A stretch of DNA of 64,000 nt from Thermoflexus hugenholtzii JAD2 (GTDB lineage Bacteria; Chloroflexota; Chloroflexia; Chloroflexales; Roseiflexaceae), in contig CAMCVW010000004.1 in NCBI GenBank assembly GCA_945881915.1, positions 1-64,000 of the forward strand, in the 5' to 3' direction. The translations under genes and the position numbers were made by a program. Position 1 is the first letter of the stretch. Every line of letters begins with the position of its first letter. Shown one piece after another: positions 45,912-55,375 of this stretch. The notes beneath the pieces are model-generated. The model did not search any database, had not been told where the DNA came from, and saw only the letters and a list, made by a program, of their open reading frames with translations.

Positions 45912-46616
45912 ATGTCAGACAAAAACCCTTCGACGCTGCAGATCATTTTGGCGTCACAATCACCCCGTCGCGCAGCGATTCTGCAGGCTCTCGGTGTAAC
46001 ATATACGGTCAGTGTCAGCGATGCGGAGGAGGTTTCCCACTTCCCGCCGATACCGTTGCATGATCGTATCCCAGCGCTTGCTATTGCAGCAGATGATCAC
46101 CCCGCAGTCCGTGCTTGGCGCAAAGGGAATCACATTGCGTTGCAGTATCCAGAATCCGTCGTCCTCGCAGCAGACACCATCGTTGTCTGTGACACACACG
46201 TGTTGAACAAGCCGGTAGATGCAACGGATGCACTCCGAATGCTGAGCCTGCTGGCAGGACGCATCCATGACGTCTATACCGGGATGGTGCTGTTCGCACC
46301 TACACATGAACCGATTTTTTGGGTCGAAGCATCACGAGTCTCCATGCGTGAACTCACCACAGACGAAATGCAACGCTATGTCGATAGTGGTGAACCAATG
46401 GACAAGGCAGGATCTTATGGCATCCAAGGTATCGCTGGGAGTTTAGTCTCATCGGTAACAGGAAGTTTCACCAATGTCGTAGGACTCCCATTGGGAGCTA
46501 CGATATCCATGCTCGGCACCGTCGGGATTGACGTCTCCACGACCGCGGCTGAAGCATATAGCAGTTGGCGAGCCGCGCACCCACTGTTGCGAACTAATCT
46601 GGGCAACCAACCATGA
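45912..46616 (+). CDS. maf: Maf-like nucleotide pyrophosphatase
   Basis: A 234-residue house-cleaning nucleotide pyrophosphatase (dTTP/UTP or modified nucleotides). The motif ASQSPRRAAILQALG holds the S-R-R phosphate-binding residues; AADTIVVCD and the DKAGSYGIQG segment are conserved. A longer-than-usual loop lies between residues 40 and 80. No ribosome binding site precedes the ATG and the promoter predicts a leaderless or near-leaderless mRNA. First gene of a five-gene overlapping operon. Confidence 0.92.
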   Translation: MSDKNPSTLQIILASQSPRRAAILQALGVTYTVSVSDAEEVSHFPPIPLHDRIPALAIAADDHPAVRAWRKGNHIALQYPESVVLAADTIVVCDTHVLNKPVDATDALRMLSLLAGRIHDVYTGMVLFAPTHEPIFWVEASRVSMRELTTDEMQRYVDSGEPMDKAGSYGIQGIAGSLVSSVTGSFTNVVGLPLGATISMLGTVGIDVSTTAAEAYSSWRAAHPLLRTNLGNQP

Positions 46617-47557
46617 CGAACCTCGGGCCGGGTACACGCGTCGTTGTGATAACCAATGCACTCGCAGGGCAAGCTATTGCCCGCGCTGAGGCAGTCACTC
46701 ATGCAGTAAATCTGTGGCGTCAATGCGGGTGGGATGTCATCGTGCGTGAAACACTGGTGCATGGCGACGCACAACGATATGCCCGTGAGGCAGTCACAGC
46801 AGGGATAGACATCGTCATCCCTGCTGGTGGGGACGGGACGGTCAATGAGGTAGCCAATGCCCTCGTGGGAAGCACAACGATGATGGCGCCATTACCCATC
46901 GGAACGGTCAATGTGTGGGCCCGGGAAGCCGGATTTTCGATGGATGTGGCAACAGCAGCCGTACAAATCATGACCGCGCAAAGAAGTTGCATTGATGTCG
47001 GGCGCTGCGGAGAACGATATTTTGTGCTCATGGCAGGCATCGGATTTGATGCAGCTGTGGTACAACATCTATATGCACAAGATAAACGACGCTTTGGAGT
47101 GATGGCGTATATCGGACGTATATGGGCAGTGATGTGGGGCTACCGCGGTCAACAGGTGCGGGTGCAACTCGATGATGAAGTATTCGATGTGTCGCTCTTG
47201 ATGATGATCGTTGGGAACACCGCACGGTATGCAAGTTTCATTCCTTTCACTCCAGATGCGACGGTGGACGATGGAATGCTCGATGTGTATATGCTGGTAG
47301 GAGCGGACATGCTGACCGGTCCTTTTCGGTTTATTGCGCTCTATCTCAAACGTTTGTTACCGTTCCTCGACCCCCATGGCATCAGCCGCCGCGTACGCAG
47401 AGTATCCATCCAAGGGGCACCGCTGGCAATGCAGCTGGATGGTGACCACGTCGGCACGACACCGACCGAGATTTCAATTTTTCCCAAGGCACTCCACGTT
47501 TTGGTGACACCGGCAGCGGCACACACGTTGCGCCTTGCCCCATATGGAATGGAGTAG
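46613..47557 (+). CDS. Diacylglycerol/lipid kinase family protein (YegS-like)
   Basis: A 314-residue DAGK-catalytic-domain protein phosphorylating a lipid hydroxyl. The nucleotide-binding motif IPAGGDGTVNEVANALVG lies at about residues 63-80, followed by LPIGTVNVWARE and MAGIGFDAAVV. The C-terminal half is the beta-sandwich lipid-binding domain ending LDGDHVGTTP. Overlaps maf by four bases; the lipoprotein gene begins two bases after its stop. The substrate may be diacylglycerol or a related lipid. Confidence 0.93.
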   Translation: MTNLGPGTRVVVITNALAGQAIARAEAVTHAVNLWRQCGWDVIVRETLVHGDAQRYAREAVTAGIDIVIPAGGDGTVNEVANALVGSTTMMAPLPIGTVNVWAREAGFSMDVATAAVQIMTAQRSCIDVGRCGERYFVLMAGIGFDAAVVQHLYAQDKRRFGVMAYIGRIWAVMWGYRGQQVRVQLDDEVFDVSLLMMIVGNTARYASFIPFTPDATVDDGMLDVYMLVGADMLTGPFRFIALYLKRLLPFLDPHGISRRVRRVSIQGAPLAMQLDGDHVGTTPTEISIFPKALHVLVTPAAAHTLRLAPYGME

Positions 47558-47559
47558 TC

Positions 47560-48570
47560 ATGATGCGCTTCCTATATTGGTGTGTCCTCGTCGGTTTATT
47601 GGTTGGCTGTTCGCAACTCAGCACGCCGTACAACACCACTACAGATGCAACAGGTGCTTCGCAATCGCCCGCAATCATCGCGTCTCCGGGACTGCCTGGG
47701 CGGCTGTTGCTTGTCAAGTCAGGCAATCTGTTGATGTGGCATGACGGTGAACTGCAACAACTGACCTCGACCGGTGATGCATGGCAACCCTCGTTCTCTC
47801 GCGATGGGACACGTATCGTATTCGTTCGACGCGGGCAGAGCTACAGCGATATCATGTTGACTGCAGCAACTGGAGGTGAAGCCATTCAATTGACCGACAA
47901 TGGATCGCGTCATGCACTGCAAAGTTTCGAACGCATCTATGATTCAATGTGGGCGTTCTATCCGAGTTTTTCGCCCGATGGGAGTCGTATTGTCTATGCG
48001 TCGCAATTTGGTCCTCCTGAGGGATCTCCCGCATCCGAATACCGATTAGTGATGTATATCCAGGATGCACGTGCCGGTGCAGAACGTGTCACCGCATATT
48101 CTGACGGTTCCGGCAATGTGGGTCATTCGATATTCGACACGGAGAGCAAAGGGATTTATTTTTCCTTCAATCCTGCTGGACAAAACGGCGCACAGCGCAT
48201 TATGTACTACAACATTGCCAGCGGCGGCTTGTCATTGCCTTCTGGATTACCGGATCAGTCGTATGATCCTGCATTGAGCCCCGATGGCAAAACGCTGTTC
48301 TACGCCAAGCGCGATGGAGACAGTACCGATGTGTATAGCATTCCTACCGCAGGTGGGACTCCTGTCAAGTTGACTGACCGCAAAACCGCACGTGCACCTG
48401 CCGTTTCGTCAGATGGTTCGTGGTTGGTCTATTTGGCCGTGCCCGCACAAGCGGCTGGCTTCGAATTGTGGGCTCAAAAACTCGCCAATGGCACAGCAGA
48501 CGGTGACCCGGTCCAGATTACCCGTGACCAACTGTTTGATGCGGATTCTGGGATTTCCTGGGGGAATTAA
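47560..48570 (+). CDS. TolB-like beta-propeller lipoprotein
   Basis: A 336-residue exported lipoprotein. The signal MMRFLYWCVLVGLLVGC ends in a lipobox with Cys17. A Thr/Ser/Ala-rich tether precedes five or six WD40-like PD40 blades (for example PSFSRDGTRIVFV, PSFSPDGSRIVYAS, PALSPDGKTLFYAK, PAVSSDGSWLVYLA). Such propellers bind proteins or carbohydrates at the outside of the membrane. Within the maf operon, in front of a glycosyltransferase. Exact role unknown. Confidence 0.9.
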   Translation: MMRFLYWCVLVGLLVGCSQLSTPYNTTTDATGASQSPAIIASPGLPGRLLLVKSGNLLMWHDGELQQLTSTGDAWQPSFSRDGTRIVFVRRGQSYSDIMLTAATGGEAIQLTDNGSRHALQSFERIYDSMWAFYPSFSPDGSRIVYASQFGPPEGSPASEYRLVMYIQDARAGAERVTAYSDGSGNVGHSIFDTESKGIYFSFNPAGQNGAQRIMYYNIASGGLSLPSGLPDQSYDPALSPDGKTLFYAKRDGDSTDVYSIPTAGGTPVKLTDRKTARAPAVSSDGSWLVYLAVPAQAAGFELWAQKLANGTADGDPVQITRDQLFDADSGISWGN

Positions 48571-49835
48571 TGCACTTCGTACACGTCGTACAGCTGTATC
48601 ACCCCGTTACCAGTGGATCGGTAAAGTTCTTTGTTGAACTCGCAGCGCAACTCGTCCGTCGCGGACATCGGGTGACCATTCTGACCACGACAGCTGGTGA
48701 ACTCGAAGCATTTTGGCTGCCGAACAAACGAGAATTCCCTGCCGCAACCGAAGTATTGGCTGGAACCACCATCCATCGTTTTCCGATACAACGCTTTTCT
48801 CCACATCCGCTGATCTACCCCATCATCCGCCGCCTACTTGTCGAGCTCGGTCGCATTCATGTACCCGTACCATTCCTGCGTGCCCTGTCTGCGTTCACCC
48901 CACGTACACCATTGTTGAATGCATGGATTATCGCAAACGCAGCAGACATTGATGTGCTCCACGTGACTAATGTGACATTGGATGGTCTCATCCAGCCCGT
49001 CCTCGATATTGCGGAACGCCATGCGATTCCGATTGTATCTACGCCGTTTATCCATCTCGGTGTGGCGACGGATGATTCTCTGGTTCGGTATTACCAGATG
49101 CCACAACAATTGGACATTCTGCATCGCAGCCGCGTGGTGTTTACGATGACGGAACGTGAACGCCGCTTTGTCATTGAGCGCGGCGTACATTCATCCCTCG
49201 TGCACACCGTCGGGGCAGGCGTGACTCCCACCGAAGTAGTCGGTGGTGATGGGGCTGCTTTTCGGGCCGAGCATTCTATCAGCGGACCAATTGTATTACA
49301 GATTGGTGCGATGGCCCGCGACAAAGGAACATTGACTTCGATTGCAGCACTCGAGAAGCTATGGCAGTCGGGACTCGATGCAACTCTCGTCTTGATTGGT
49401 GCGCCGCTCGAACATTTTGTCAGTGCGTACGAAGCCCTCCCGCTGGCAACACAGGCGCGCATTGTGCTCCTTGCACACGCGACCGATTCCCAAAAGCGGG
49501 ATGCACTGGCAGCAGCCCAATTGCTTTTGTTACCCTCGCGAACAGATTCGTTTGGAATTGTCTTCCTCGAAGCGTGGTGTAATCGGATCCCTGTCATTGG
49601 TGCAGATGCGGGTGGGATTCCGGATGTCATCACAGACGGTGTCGACGGCTTTTTGGTCCCGTTCGACGATGCGCACACGCTCGCTGATCGGATCCGACGT
49701 ATCCTCGAAGACAATTCCCTCGCCGACCGATTTGCCGCAGCCGGATTTGCCAAAGTGACAGAGCGGTTCACTTGGGATGCCATCGGTGCAGTAATCGTAC
49801 CCTGGTGTCTGCAGGCACACAGTAGACAGCCATGA
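48570..49835 (+). CDS. Family 4 glycosyltransferase
   Basis: A 421-residue GT-B enzyme. YHPVTSGSVKFFVELAAQL is the N-terminal signature and LQIGAMARDKGTLTSI the donor-domain start. The motif SFGIVFLEAW, with Asp-Ser-Phe-Gly preceding Leu-Glu, corresponds to the E-x7-E region with Asp at the first position. The ATG overlaps the preceding stop by one base (TAATG) and its end overlaps the amidohydrolase by four bases. Confidence 0.92.
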   Translation: MHFVHVVQLYHPVTSGSVKFFVELAAQLVRRGHRVTILTTTAGELEAFWLPNKREFPAATEVLAGTTIHRFPIQRFSPHPLIYPIIRRLLVELGRIHVPVPFLRALSAFTPRTPLLNAWIIANAADIDVLHVTNVTLDGLIQPVLDIAERHAIPIVSTPFIHLGVATDDSLVRYYQMPQQLDILHRSRVVFTMTERERRFVIERGVHSSLVHTVGAGVTPTEVVGGDGAAFRAEHSISGPIVLQIGAMARDKGTLTSIAALEKLWQSGLDATLVLIGAPLEHFVSAYEALPLATQARIVLLAHATDSQKRDALAAAQLLLLPSRTDSFGIVFLEAWCNRIPVIGADAGGIPDVITDGVDGFLVPFDDAHTLADRIRRILEDNSLADRFAAAGFAKVTERFTWDAIGAVIVPWCLQAHSRQP

Positions 49836-50908
49836 TTATCGACTTTCACCAGCATTATCTGCCGGAGCGTCCGTCGTACCCCGGCGAGGTTGCGCAGCAC
49901 TGGCTCTATGCTGATTCACGCATCCAGGGATATCGCGATGTCGGTAGACTGCTGGCAGATATGGACGAGGCTGCAGTCGATCAGGTTGTCTGGCAAGGGG
50001 AGTACCTCGTCGCAGGGCAGCACTGCCGACAGCGGAATATGTTGGTCAGGGAGGCATGTCGGGCTGCACCACACCGCTTGGCAGCCTATGCGAGCCTGCA
50101 ACCGAATGATGCAGATGCCATAGAAGCACTCAAGGCTGCGCTCGACGCAGGGTTTGTCGGTGTGGGCGAGTTAAATCCTGCAGCACAACATTTTTCGATG
50201 CGTGATCAGAATGCACGGCGGCTCTTCGAATATTGTGCACAGTGGGCTATTCCAGTGCTGATCCATGTCAACGAACCGGTGGGACCAGCATACATGGGCA
50301 AAACCCGCACTCCGCTCCTTTCCGCATACGAAATCGCTGCTCGTTATCCTGAATTGCCAATCATTCTGGCACATTGGGGTGGCGGATTGTGGTGGTATGA
50401 ACAAATTCCTGCGGTGCAGCGGGTACTCAAAAATGTTTGGTATGACACTGCAGCATCGTTCTTTACGTACCCAAACACCCCGTTAATGGCACAGATGGCC
50501 GCCCTCGTCGTCCCCGACAAAATTGTTTTCGGCTCGGATTACCCACTGCATCCTGTCGCGCATCCCGAGGGGTGGTTGCGTCTGTGGACCGACACAATGC
50601 GACAAGCCTGCCCAGCAACATGTGCGCAAGCCTGGATGGGTGGCAACGCAGCTCGTTTGCTGATGCCAGCGTGGCGGACAGACCCGCGTCCGACGGTGGT
50701 AGGCCAACAGCTGCCGCTGACTGCAGCGACGCCGATAATGGTGATTGCCGAGGAATGGCCTGAACGATTCGCCATTCTCGAACGCTGGGGGATCTCATGC
50801 ACAGAGCTGACACCTTGGTGGCAAACAATCGCCCATGCCCTGAGTGAATCAGGACATGGGCCAGAGATTTTTGAACGTGTGATGGCGGATGTCACTGAGG
50901 GTTTGTAG
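49832..50908 (+). CDS. Amidohydrolase-family TIM-barrel protein with extra C-terminal domain
   Basis: A 358-residue protein. Residues 1-275 form a metal-dependent hydrolase barrel of the amidohydrolase-2 type: IDFHQHYLPE (metal His-x-His), PVLIHVNEP, IILAHWGGG and FGSDYPLHP (metal Asp). Residues about 300-358 are a separate small helical domain (MVIAEEWPERFAILERWGIS, with a Cys in SCTELTPW) resembling DUF1858/RIC-type modules. The combination is unusual. Last gene of the maf operon; its stop lies two bases from the stop of the convergent PBP gene. Confidence 0.85.
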   Translation: MIIDFHQHYLPERPSYPGEVAQHWLYADSRIQGYRDVGRLLADMDEAAVDQVVWQGEYLVAGQHCRQRNMLVREACRAAPHRLAAYASLQPNDADAIEALKAALDAGFVGVGELNPAAQHFSMRDQNARRLFEYCAQWAIPVLIHVNEPVGPAYMGKTRTPLLSAYEIAARYPELPIILAHWGGGLWWYEQIPAVQRVLKNVWYDTAASFFTYPNTPLMAQMAALVVPDKIVFGSDYPLHPVAHPEGWLRLWTDTMRQACPATCAQAWMGGNAARLLMPAWRTDPRPTVVGQQLPLTAATPIMVIAEEWPERFAILERWGISCTELTPWWQTIAHALSESGHGPEIFERVMADVTEGL

Positions 50909-50910
50909 GA

Positions 50911-53745
50911 TTACGGCCCGCGTGCTCCAATCACCACAGATGTATCTGGCATCACCCATTCACCGACGGACGGAATTGTTCCGATGACCTCATACGGAGC
51001 GTACAGATCAAATACTTCTGGGATGCGGTCCCGACTCTGTTCATCAATGAACACGTTGGTGATACCGAGCTGATTGAGTGTACTGAGGGCAGTCTGGGTG
51101 TCCATTTTGCGCAGTTCCGGCATCCGTATGGCGCCTTCGATCGGCGGACCGAATTGACTCAACATCTCGGTTGTACACACGGGGATGGTCGCAGCATCGA
51201 GAGGCAAAATTCGTGGTACGCGCTCCGCGGCATTGGTAGCTAGTTCCCAGTTCAACCTGACATTTATGTCTGGCTCGCTCGCTGGAACAATCCAGGCAAC
51301 CGCATCAATTACACGGTCTGGTGGTACCGATTGCCCTTCCGCCGGGGAACAGACGGTCGTCGAAATCACCGCAGTGTCCGTAATAACGCCAGATAACGGT
51401 AATTCAAGATTGATTTGGACCACATTCACCGGCTGGAGCAATCCGGCACAAGGATCGAGCCCCTCACCTTCAGGAAGTCCAGTAGGGTCAGGGAGTGTCG
51501 GTTCGTCACTCGGCAGCGGAGCGATTGGGCCGGGGGCCATATTCCGTGTGAAAAGCTCGGTCGAACGATTATTAAAAGGACCGGGTAATGGACAAATCGG
51601 CTGCTCGTTCAACCCTTTTGGGCGTATGAATGCAATGGGCAACTCACCGTTGAAGGGTTCAGCCAGAAGTGTATTGAGTCGTTCATCGGCAAAAATATAC
51701 TCCATGATGTTGCGCCAGATGATTCCGCCGCCCGTGAGGCTTTCGACCTTATCTGTCGGTTCGTTGTTATTGTTTCCGGTCCAGACACCGACGGTGACGT
51801 ATGGTGTATATCCCAAAGCCCACGCATCACGCCAGTCATTCGAGGTGCCAGTTTTGACACCTGCGGGACGCGAAAGTTTGAGTTTGCTATTTGTCCCCCA
51901 GATTGCAGCGCGCGCATTGTCGTCACTCATCATATCGACGATGATACCAACGAGATCTGGTTTCACTGCGGGAATGCCCACCGGAGCGGCGAGTTGGTCG
52001 ATGATCACGCCTGTTGGGTCGACGACCTTGAGGATTGCTTGAGGTTCGTAGTACACACCGTTGCTGGCAATGGTGTTGTATGCCGCGGTGAGTTCCAGCG
52101 GGGTGACTTCGCCACCCCCGAGGGTCAATGCAAGCCCGTAGAACCCTTCCCCGCGCAAGAGCGACTTGATGCCGACGCGATCGAGTAAGTCAAGCATATG
52201 GGCGATACCGCCATACCGCAAGGCTTCTATCGCGGGCATGTTGAGCGAGTTCGCCAATGCCTGTCGCATCCGGAGTGGACCGTTCCATTTGCCGTTATAG
52301 TTTTTTGGGACATACCGTTCCGTGCCGATGGAAGGGAACGTTTTCTCTACATCCCACAAAATGGTTGCAGGCGTGAGGCCGCGTTCCATTGCCGCTAGAT
52401 AGTTGAAGGGCTTTAGGGCTGAACCAGGTTGGCGCAGACTAGTTGCTACGTTCACTTGTCCGTCGAGAACGTTGCCGTCATACCCTTCGGTGGTGGTTTT
52501 TTCGGTGCGGTTATAATCCACACTGCCGACCATTGCCAAAATCTGCCCCGTGTTGGGCTGCATGACGACGACCGAGGCGTTGTGGATATTGCGATCAACG
52601 AGTTCCGCAATTCGGTCCGTTGCGACTTGCTGCGCGGTCTGCTGGAGCTGCAAATCGATGGTCGTATATATGGAGTAGCCTAATGTGGCGAATTGAGGAC
52701 CGTATTGTTCTTCGAGCAAACGACGCACATAGAACACGAAGTGCGGTGCGTTGATAGGAACTTCGACGCCAGCAAAGCGCAGGTCCTCCCCAGCAGCTTG
52801 AATCGCTTGGTCGTCGCTGATGTACCCGTTGTCGACCATTTGACGCAGTACCGCAATTTGGCGCCATTTGGTGGGGCTCGTATCGTCGCCGAGGTCATAG
52901 GTGGATTTCCGCCATCCGTCGGCGAGAGCAATCCCAGGAATAACATTGTCAACGGCGTAGAGGTACGGGTCGTATTGCGTTGGCAATTGCGGCATCCCCG
53001 CCAAGAGTGCTGCCTGAGGCAGGGTGAGTCGCGATGCAGTGGTCTTGAAGTAGGTATTCGCGGCGGCTTCGATGCCGTATGCAAGGTTCCCATAGTAGAT
53101 TTCGTTGACGTATAACTCCAAAATTTCGTCTTTGGAATATTGTCGCGAGATTTCTTGGGCAAGGACTACCTCGACGACTTTGCGGCGGAGTCGACTTTCG
53201 ATATCGTTCGAGCGTTCCTTTTCGGTCAAAACAACTTGCTTGATGACTTGCTGCGAAATGGTCGATCCACCACCGACAACTTCCCCTGCCGTCGCGCTGT
53301 AGTATGCGGCACGGGCGATACCAATGTAGTCAACACCCGGGTTAGAGTAAAAAGTCTTGTCTTCGATGGAGATCGTTCCGTTGAGCAAATCTTTCGAAAC
53401 ACTCGCCAAGCCTACTTTCGTGCGGCGGCCGGTGCCGAAGAATTCATACAAAACAGTCCCGTTGCGATCAAGCAAACGACTCGTCTCAAACGTTGTTCGT
53501 CCACGAATGATTTCGAGTCGAGGCAATAATTCAGCAGTCAATGAGGTATACGCTGCATACCCAACGAATCCCAGAATAACGAAGATGACGATTATGGCCG
53601 AAAAACAACCCATAAACAGGCGCGTAACAAATGAACTGCCTCCTGCTTTGGCAACTATTTTGCGACGGACGACTGCCAACGGCAAAGAATTATGGACACC
53701 GCGACCATTGCGGCGACGTGGTAATCGATTTGGATTATCAGACAT
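50911..53745 (-). CDS. Class A penicillin-binding protein with PASTA-like tail
   Basis: A 944-residue bifunctional peptidoglycan synthase. One transmembrane helix (about 41-66) anchors it. The GT51 glycosyltransferase domain has catalytic Glu128 in SIEDKTFY and GGGSTISQQVIKQ. The transpeptidase has SxxK at Ser442-Lys445 (GSALKPF), SxN at 500-502 (SLN) and KTG at 631-633. The last 250 residues hold a Pro-rich linker and a PASTA-like repeat (ALSTLNQLGITNVFI ... IPSVGEWV). It is divergent from the ATL gene. The exact class A subgroup is uncertain, so no symbol is given. Confidence 0.95.
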   Translation of the reverse strand: MSDNPNRLPRRRNGRGVHNSLPLAVVRRKIVAKAGGSSFVTRLFMGCFSAIIVIFVILGFVGYAAYTSLTAELLPRLEIIRGRTTFETSRLLDRNGTVLYEFFGTGRRTKVGLASVSKDLLNGTISIEDKTFYSNPGVDYIGIARAAYYSATAGEVVGGGSTISQQVIKQVVLTEKERSNDIESRLRRKVVEVVLAQEISRQYSKDEILELYVNEIYYGNLAYGIEAAANTYFKTTASRLTLPQAALLAGMPQLPTQYDPYLYAVDNVIPGIALADGWRKSTYDLGDDTSPTKWRQIAVLRQMVDNGYISDDQAIQAAGEDLRFAGVEVPINAPHFVFYVRRLLEEQYGPQFATLGYSIYTTIDLQLQQTAQQVATDRIAELVDRNIHNASVVVMQPNTGQILAMVGSVDYNRTEKTTTEGYDGNVLDGQVNVATSLRQPGSALKPFNYLAAMERGLTPATILWDVEKTFPSIGTERYVPKNYNGKWNGPLRMRQALANSLNMPAIEALRYGGIAHMLDLLDRVGIKSLLRGEGFYGLALTLGGGEVTPLELTAAYNTIASNGVYYEPQAILKVVDPTGVIIDQLAAPVGIPAVKPDLVGIIVDMMSDDNARAAIWGTNSKLKLSRPAGVKTGTSNDWRDAWALGYTPYVTVGVWTGNNNNEPTDKVESLTGGGIIWRNIMEYIFADERLNTLLAEPFNGELPIAFIRPKGLNEQPICPLPGPFNNRSTELFTRNMAPGPIAPLPSDEPTLPDPTGLPEGEGLDPCAGLLQPVNVVQINLELPLSGVITDTAVISTTVCSPAEGQSVPPDRVIDAVAWIVPASEPDINVRLNWELATNAAERVPRILPLDAATIPVCTTEMLSQFGPPIEGAIRMPELRKMDTQTALSTLNQLGITNVFIDEQSRDRIPEVFDLYAPYEVIGTIPSVGEWVMPDTSVVIGARGP

Positions 53746-53801
53746 TGTGCGTCATACTCCGGGTAGGATTCTGTTCGGATTGTACCATGCAAGGATTCGT
53801 T

Positions 53802-54101
53802 ATGGATGCACGATTTGTTGCAATCTATGCCATCGTAGCGCGTATCCCTGAGGGGAAGGTAAGCACGTATGGGGCAATTGCCCGGGTTATTCCGGTTCCG
53901 CGCGGGGCCCGAGGAGTCGGCTGGGCAATGGCGCGTTGCCCAGCAAATGTGCCATGGTGGCGCGTTGTTTCCGCGACTGGCCGTGTTACGTCACCAAATG
54001 CACACATCCAAAGCGAACTCCTGATGAACGAAGGAGTCGCGATGCGCGACAACGGGTTCGTTGATCTCACAATTGCAAGATGGGCGCTCCAAGCAGACTA
54101 A
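53802..54101 (+). CDS. Alkyltransferase-like (ATL) DNA-binding protein
   Basis: A 99-residue homologue of O6-alkylguanine-DNA alkyltransferase that lacks the acceptor Cys. IPEGKVSTYGAIARV and RGARGVGWAM (helix with the Arg finger) match the DNA-binding part; the usual PCHRV is PWWRVVS, with Trp in place of Cys. ATL proteins bind alkylated bases and recruit nucleotide excision repair. The ATG at 53802 follows AAGGA and is preferred to ATG 53787. Divergent from the PBP gene. Confidence 0.9.
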   Translation: MDARFVAIYAIVARIPEGKVSTYGAIARVIPVPRGARGVGWAMARCPANVPWWRVVSATGRVTSPNAHIQSELLMNEGVAMRDNGFVDLTIARWALQAD

Positions 54102-54137
54102 AACGTGATTCGTGCTACCATATGGCACACTCACCCT

Positions 54138-55331
54138 ATGGATGCAGCCATGTTCACAGCGCGCACGCCAAACGCCCGTTCATTACGATTTTTGGCATTG
54201 AGCCAAGCCAGCCTGTTTGCATCCAATGGTTTGACGATTCCCTTGATGGCGAATCATTTCGGAGGACTCGGTGCGACGCCGGGTGCAGTCGGTTTTCTCT
54301 TCGCTGCTCAGCAAGCAGGTTCGTTGGTTGCTCCGTATATATGGGGGGCAGGATCTGACCGCCTCGGCAAACGCCGTCCCATTATTGTGATTGCGTTGGT
54401 GCTCTCGGCACTGAGCCTGTGTGCGGTGGCATTTATCCAGCAGTTTGCTGTTTTGTTGGTCGCGCAATTTTGTATCGGTATTGCGAGTGCCGGCTTTAGC
54501 GCAGGGAATTTGGCATTGGTGGGGGACCTGATTGCAGATACAGGGTCACGTGGTCGGGTGCTGGGCCTTTTTCGCATGACCGGATCGTTGGCCTTCGCGC
54601 TCACGGCGGTGACCGGAGGATTCATCGGCGATGCGTATGGTCTGTGGGTTCCCATCGCGATTGCGGCAGCGTTGCAAGCGCTTGGTTGTTTTGCTACCTT
54701 GGGCATTCGTGAGGCCACGTCTGTTGTGCTGAGTGATGTCACCCAGGCATCTACCGTCCAACCCACCACGGACCAAAGACACGCATGGATGTTTTTTGCA
54801 GTCGTGTTCGTCTGGTTTTATGGGATGGGAGCCGTCGCGTGGCAATGGCCGGGGATGATGCACTCGCTTGGCTATGCGCAGACTAGCATCAGTGCCTTAT
54901 GGGCGTTGGCGGCGCTCGGGGAAGTTCCTGGATTGGCATTGGCCGGTATTTTGGCCGATAAATGGGGCAGGCGACCGCTCCTGATGGCGGGATTACTGGG
55001 TCAAGGAATGGTGTATGCACTCTACCGCTTGATAGCGCCAACCTGGGGAATTGTCCCGTTACAAATGTTTCGTTCATTGAGCTTTTCGAGCTACGAAACA
55101 CCGGCACTGCTCGTCGCCACAGAGCTCGGGTTACGCCAAAGTCGGGGTCGATATGCGGGGCTCTATCATACGGTTGCCGCTTTGGGTGGCGTTGTAGGCG
55201 CGAGTGTCGGTGGCCAAATCGTCGGGGTATGGGGGTATGGCACGTCGTTTATCATCGCTGGGCTATTCATGGCAATCATTTCAGTCACTGTTGCGCGAAA
55301 GCTCCCCGTTGGAACCATAAAGTCGACATAA
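54138..55331 (+). CDS. MFS transporter
   Basis: A 397-residue major facilitator with about 12 transmembrane helices. The TM2-TM3 loop carries GSDRLGKRRP, close to the family D-R-x-G-R-R signature. A second copy, ADKWGRRPLL, follows TM8. It precedes two Gfo/Idh genes, suggesting uptake of their carbohydrate substrate. ATG codons at 54105, 54138 and 54150 are possible; 54138 is chosen because it gives a short N-terminal tail. Confidence 0.9.
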   Translation: MDAAMFTARTPNARSLRFLALSQASLFASNGLTIPLMANHFGGLGATPGAVGFLFAAQQAGSLVAPYIWGAGSDRLGKRRPIIVIALVLSALSLCAVAFIQQFAVLLVAQFCIGIASAGFSAGNLALVGDLIADTGSRGRVLGLFRMTGSLAFALTAVTGGFIGDAYGLWVPIAIAAALQALGCFATLGIREATSVVLSDVTQASTVQPTTDQRHAWMFFAVVFVWFYGMGAVAWQWPGMMHSLGYAQTSISALWALAALGEVPGLALAGILADKWGRRPLLMAGLLGQGMVYALYRLIAPTWGIVPLQMFRSLSFSSYETPALLVATELGLRQSRGRYAGLYHTVAALGGVVGASVGGQIVGVWGYGTSFIIAGLFMAIISVTVARKLPVGTIKST

Positions 55332-55375
55332 CGCAGTGCGGTGTCATGTGCGTCCAGTTTCAGGAAGGAATAATC

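Noticed and set aside
51185-52042. Plus-strand frame inside the PBP gene
   Set aside because: No ribosome binding site or family features; antisense to the conserved transpeptidase region.
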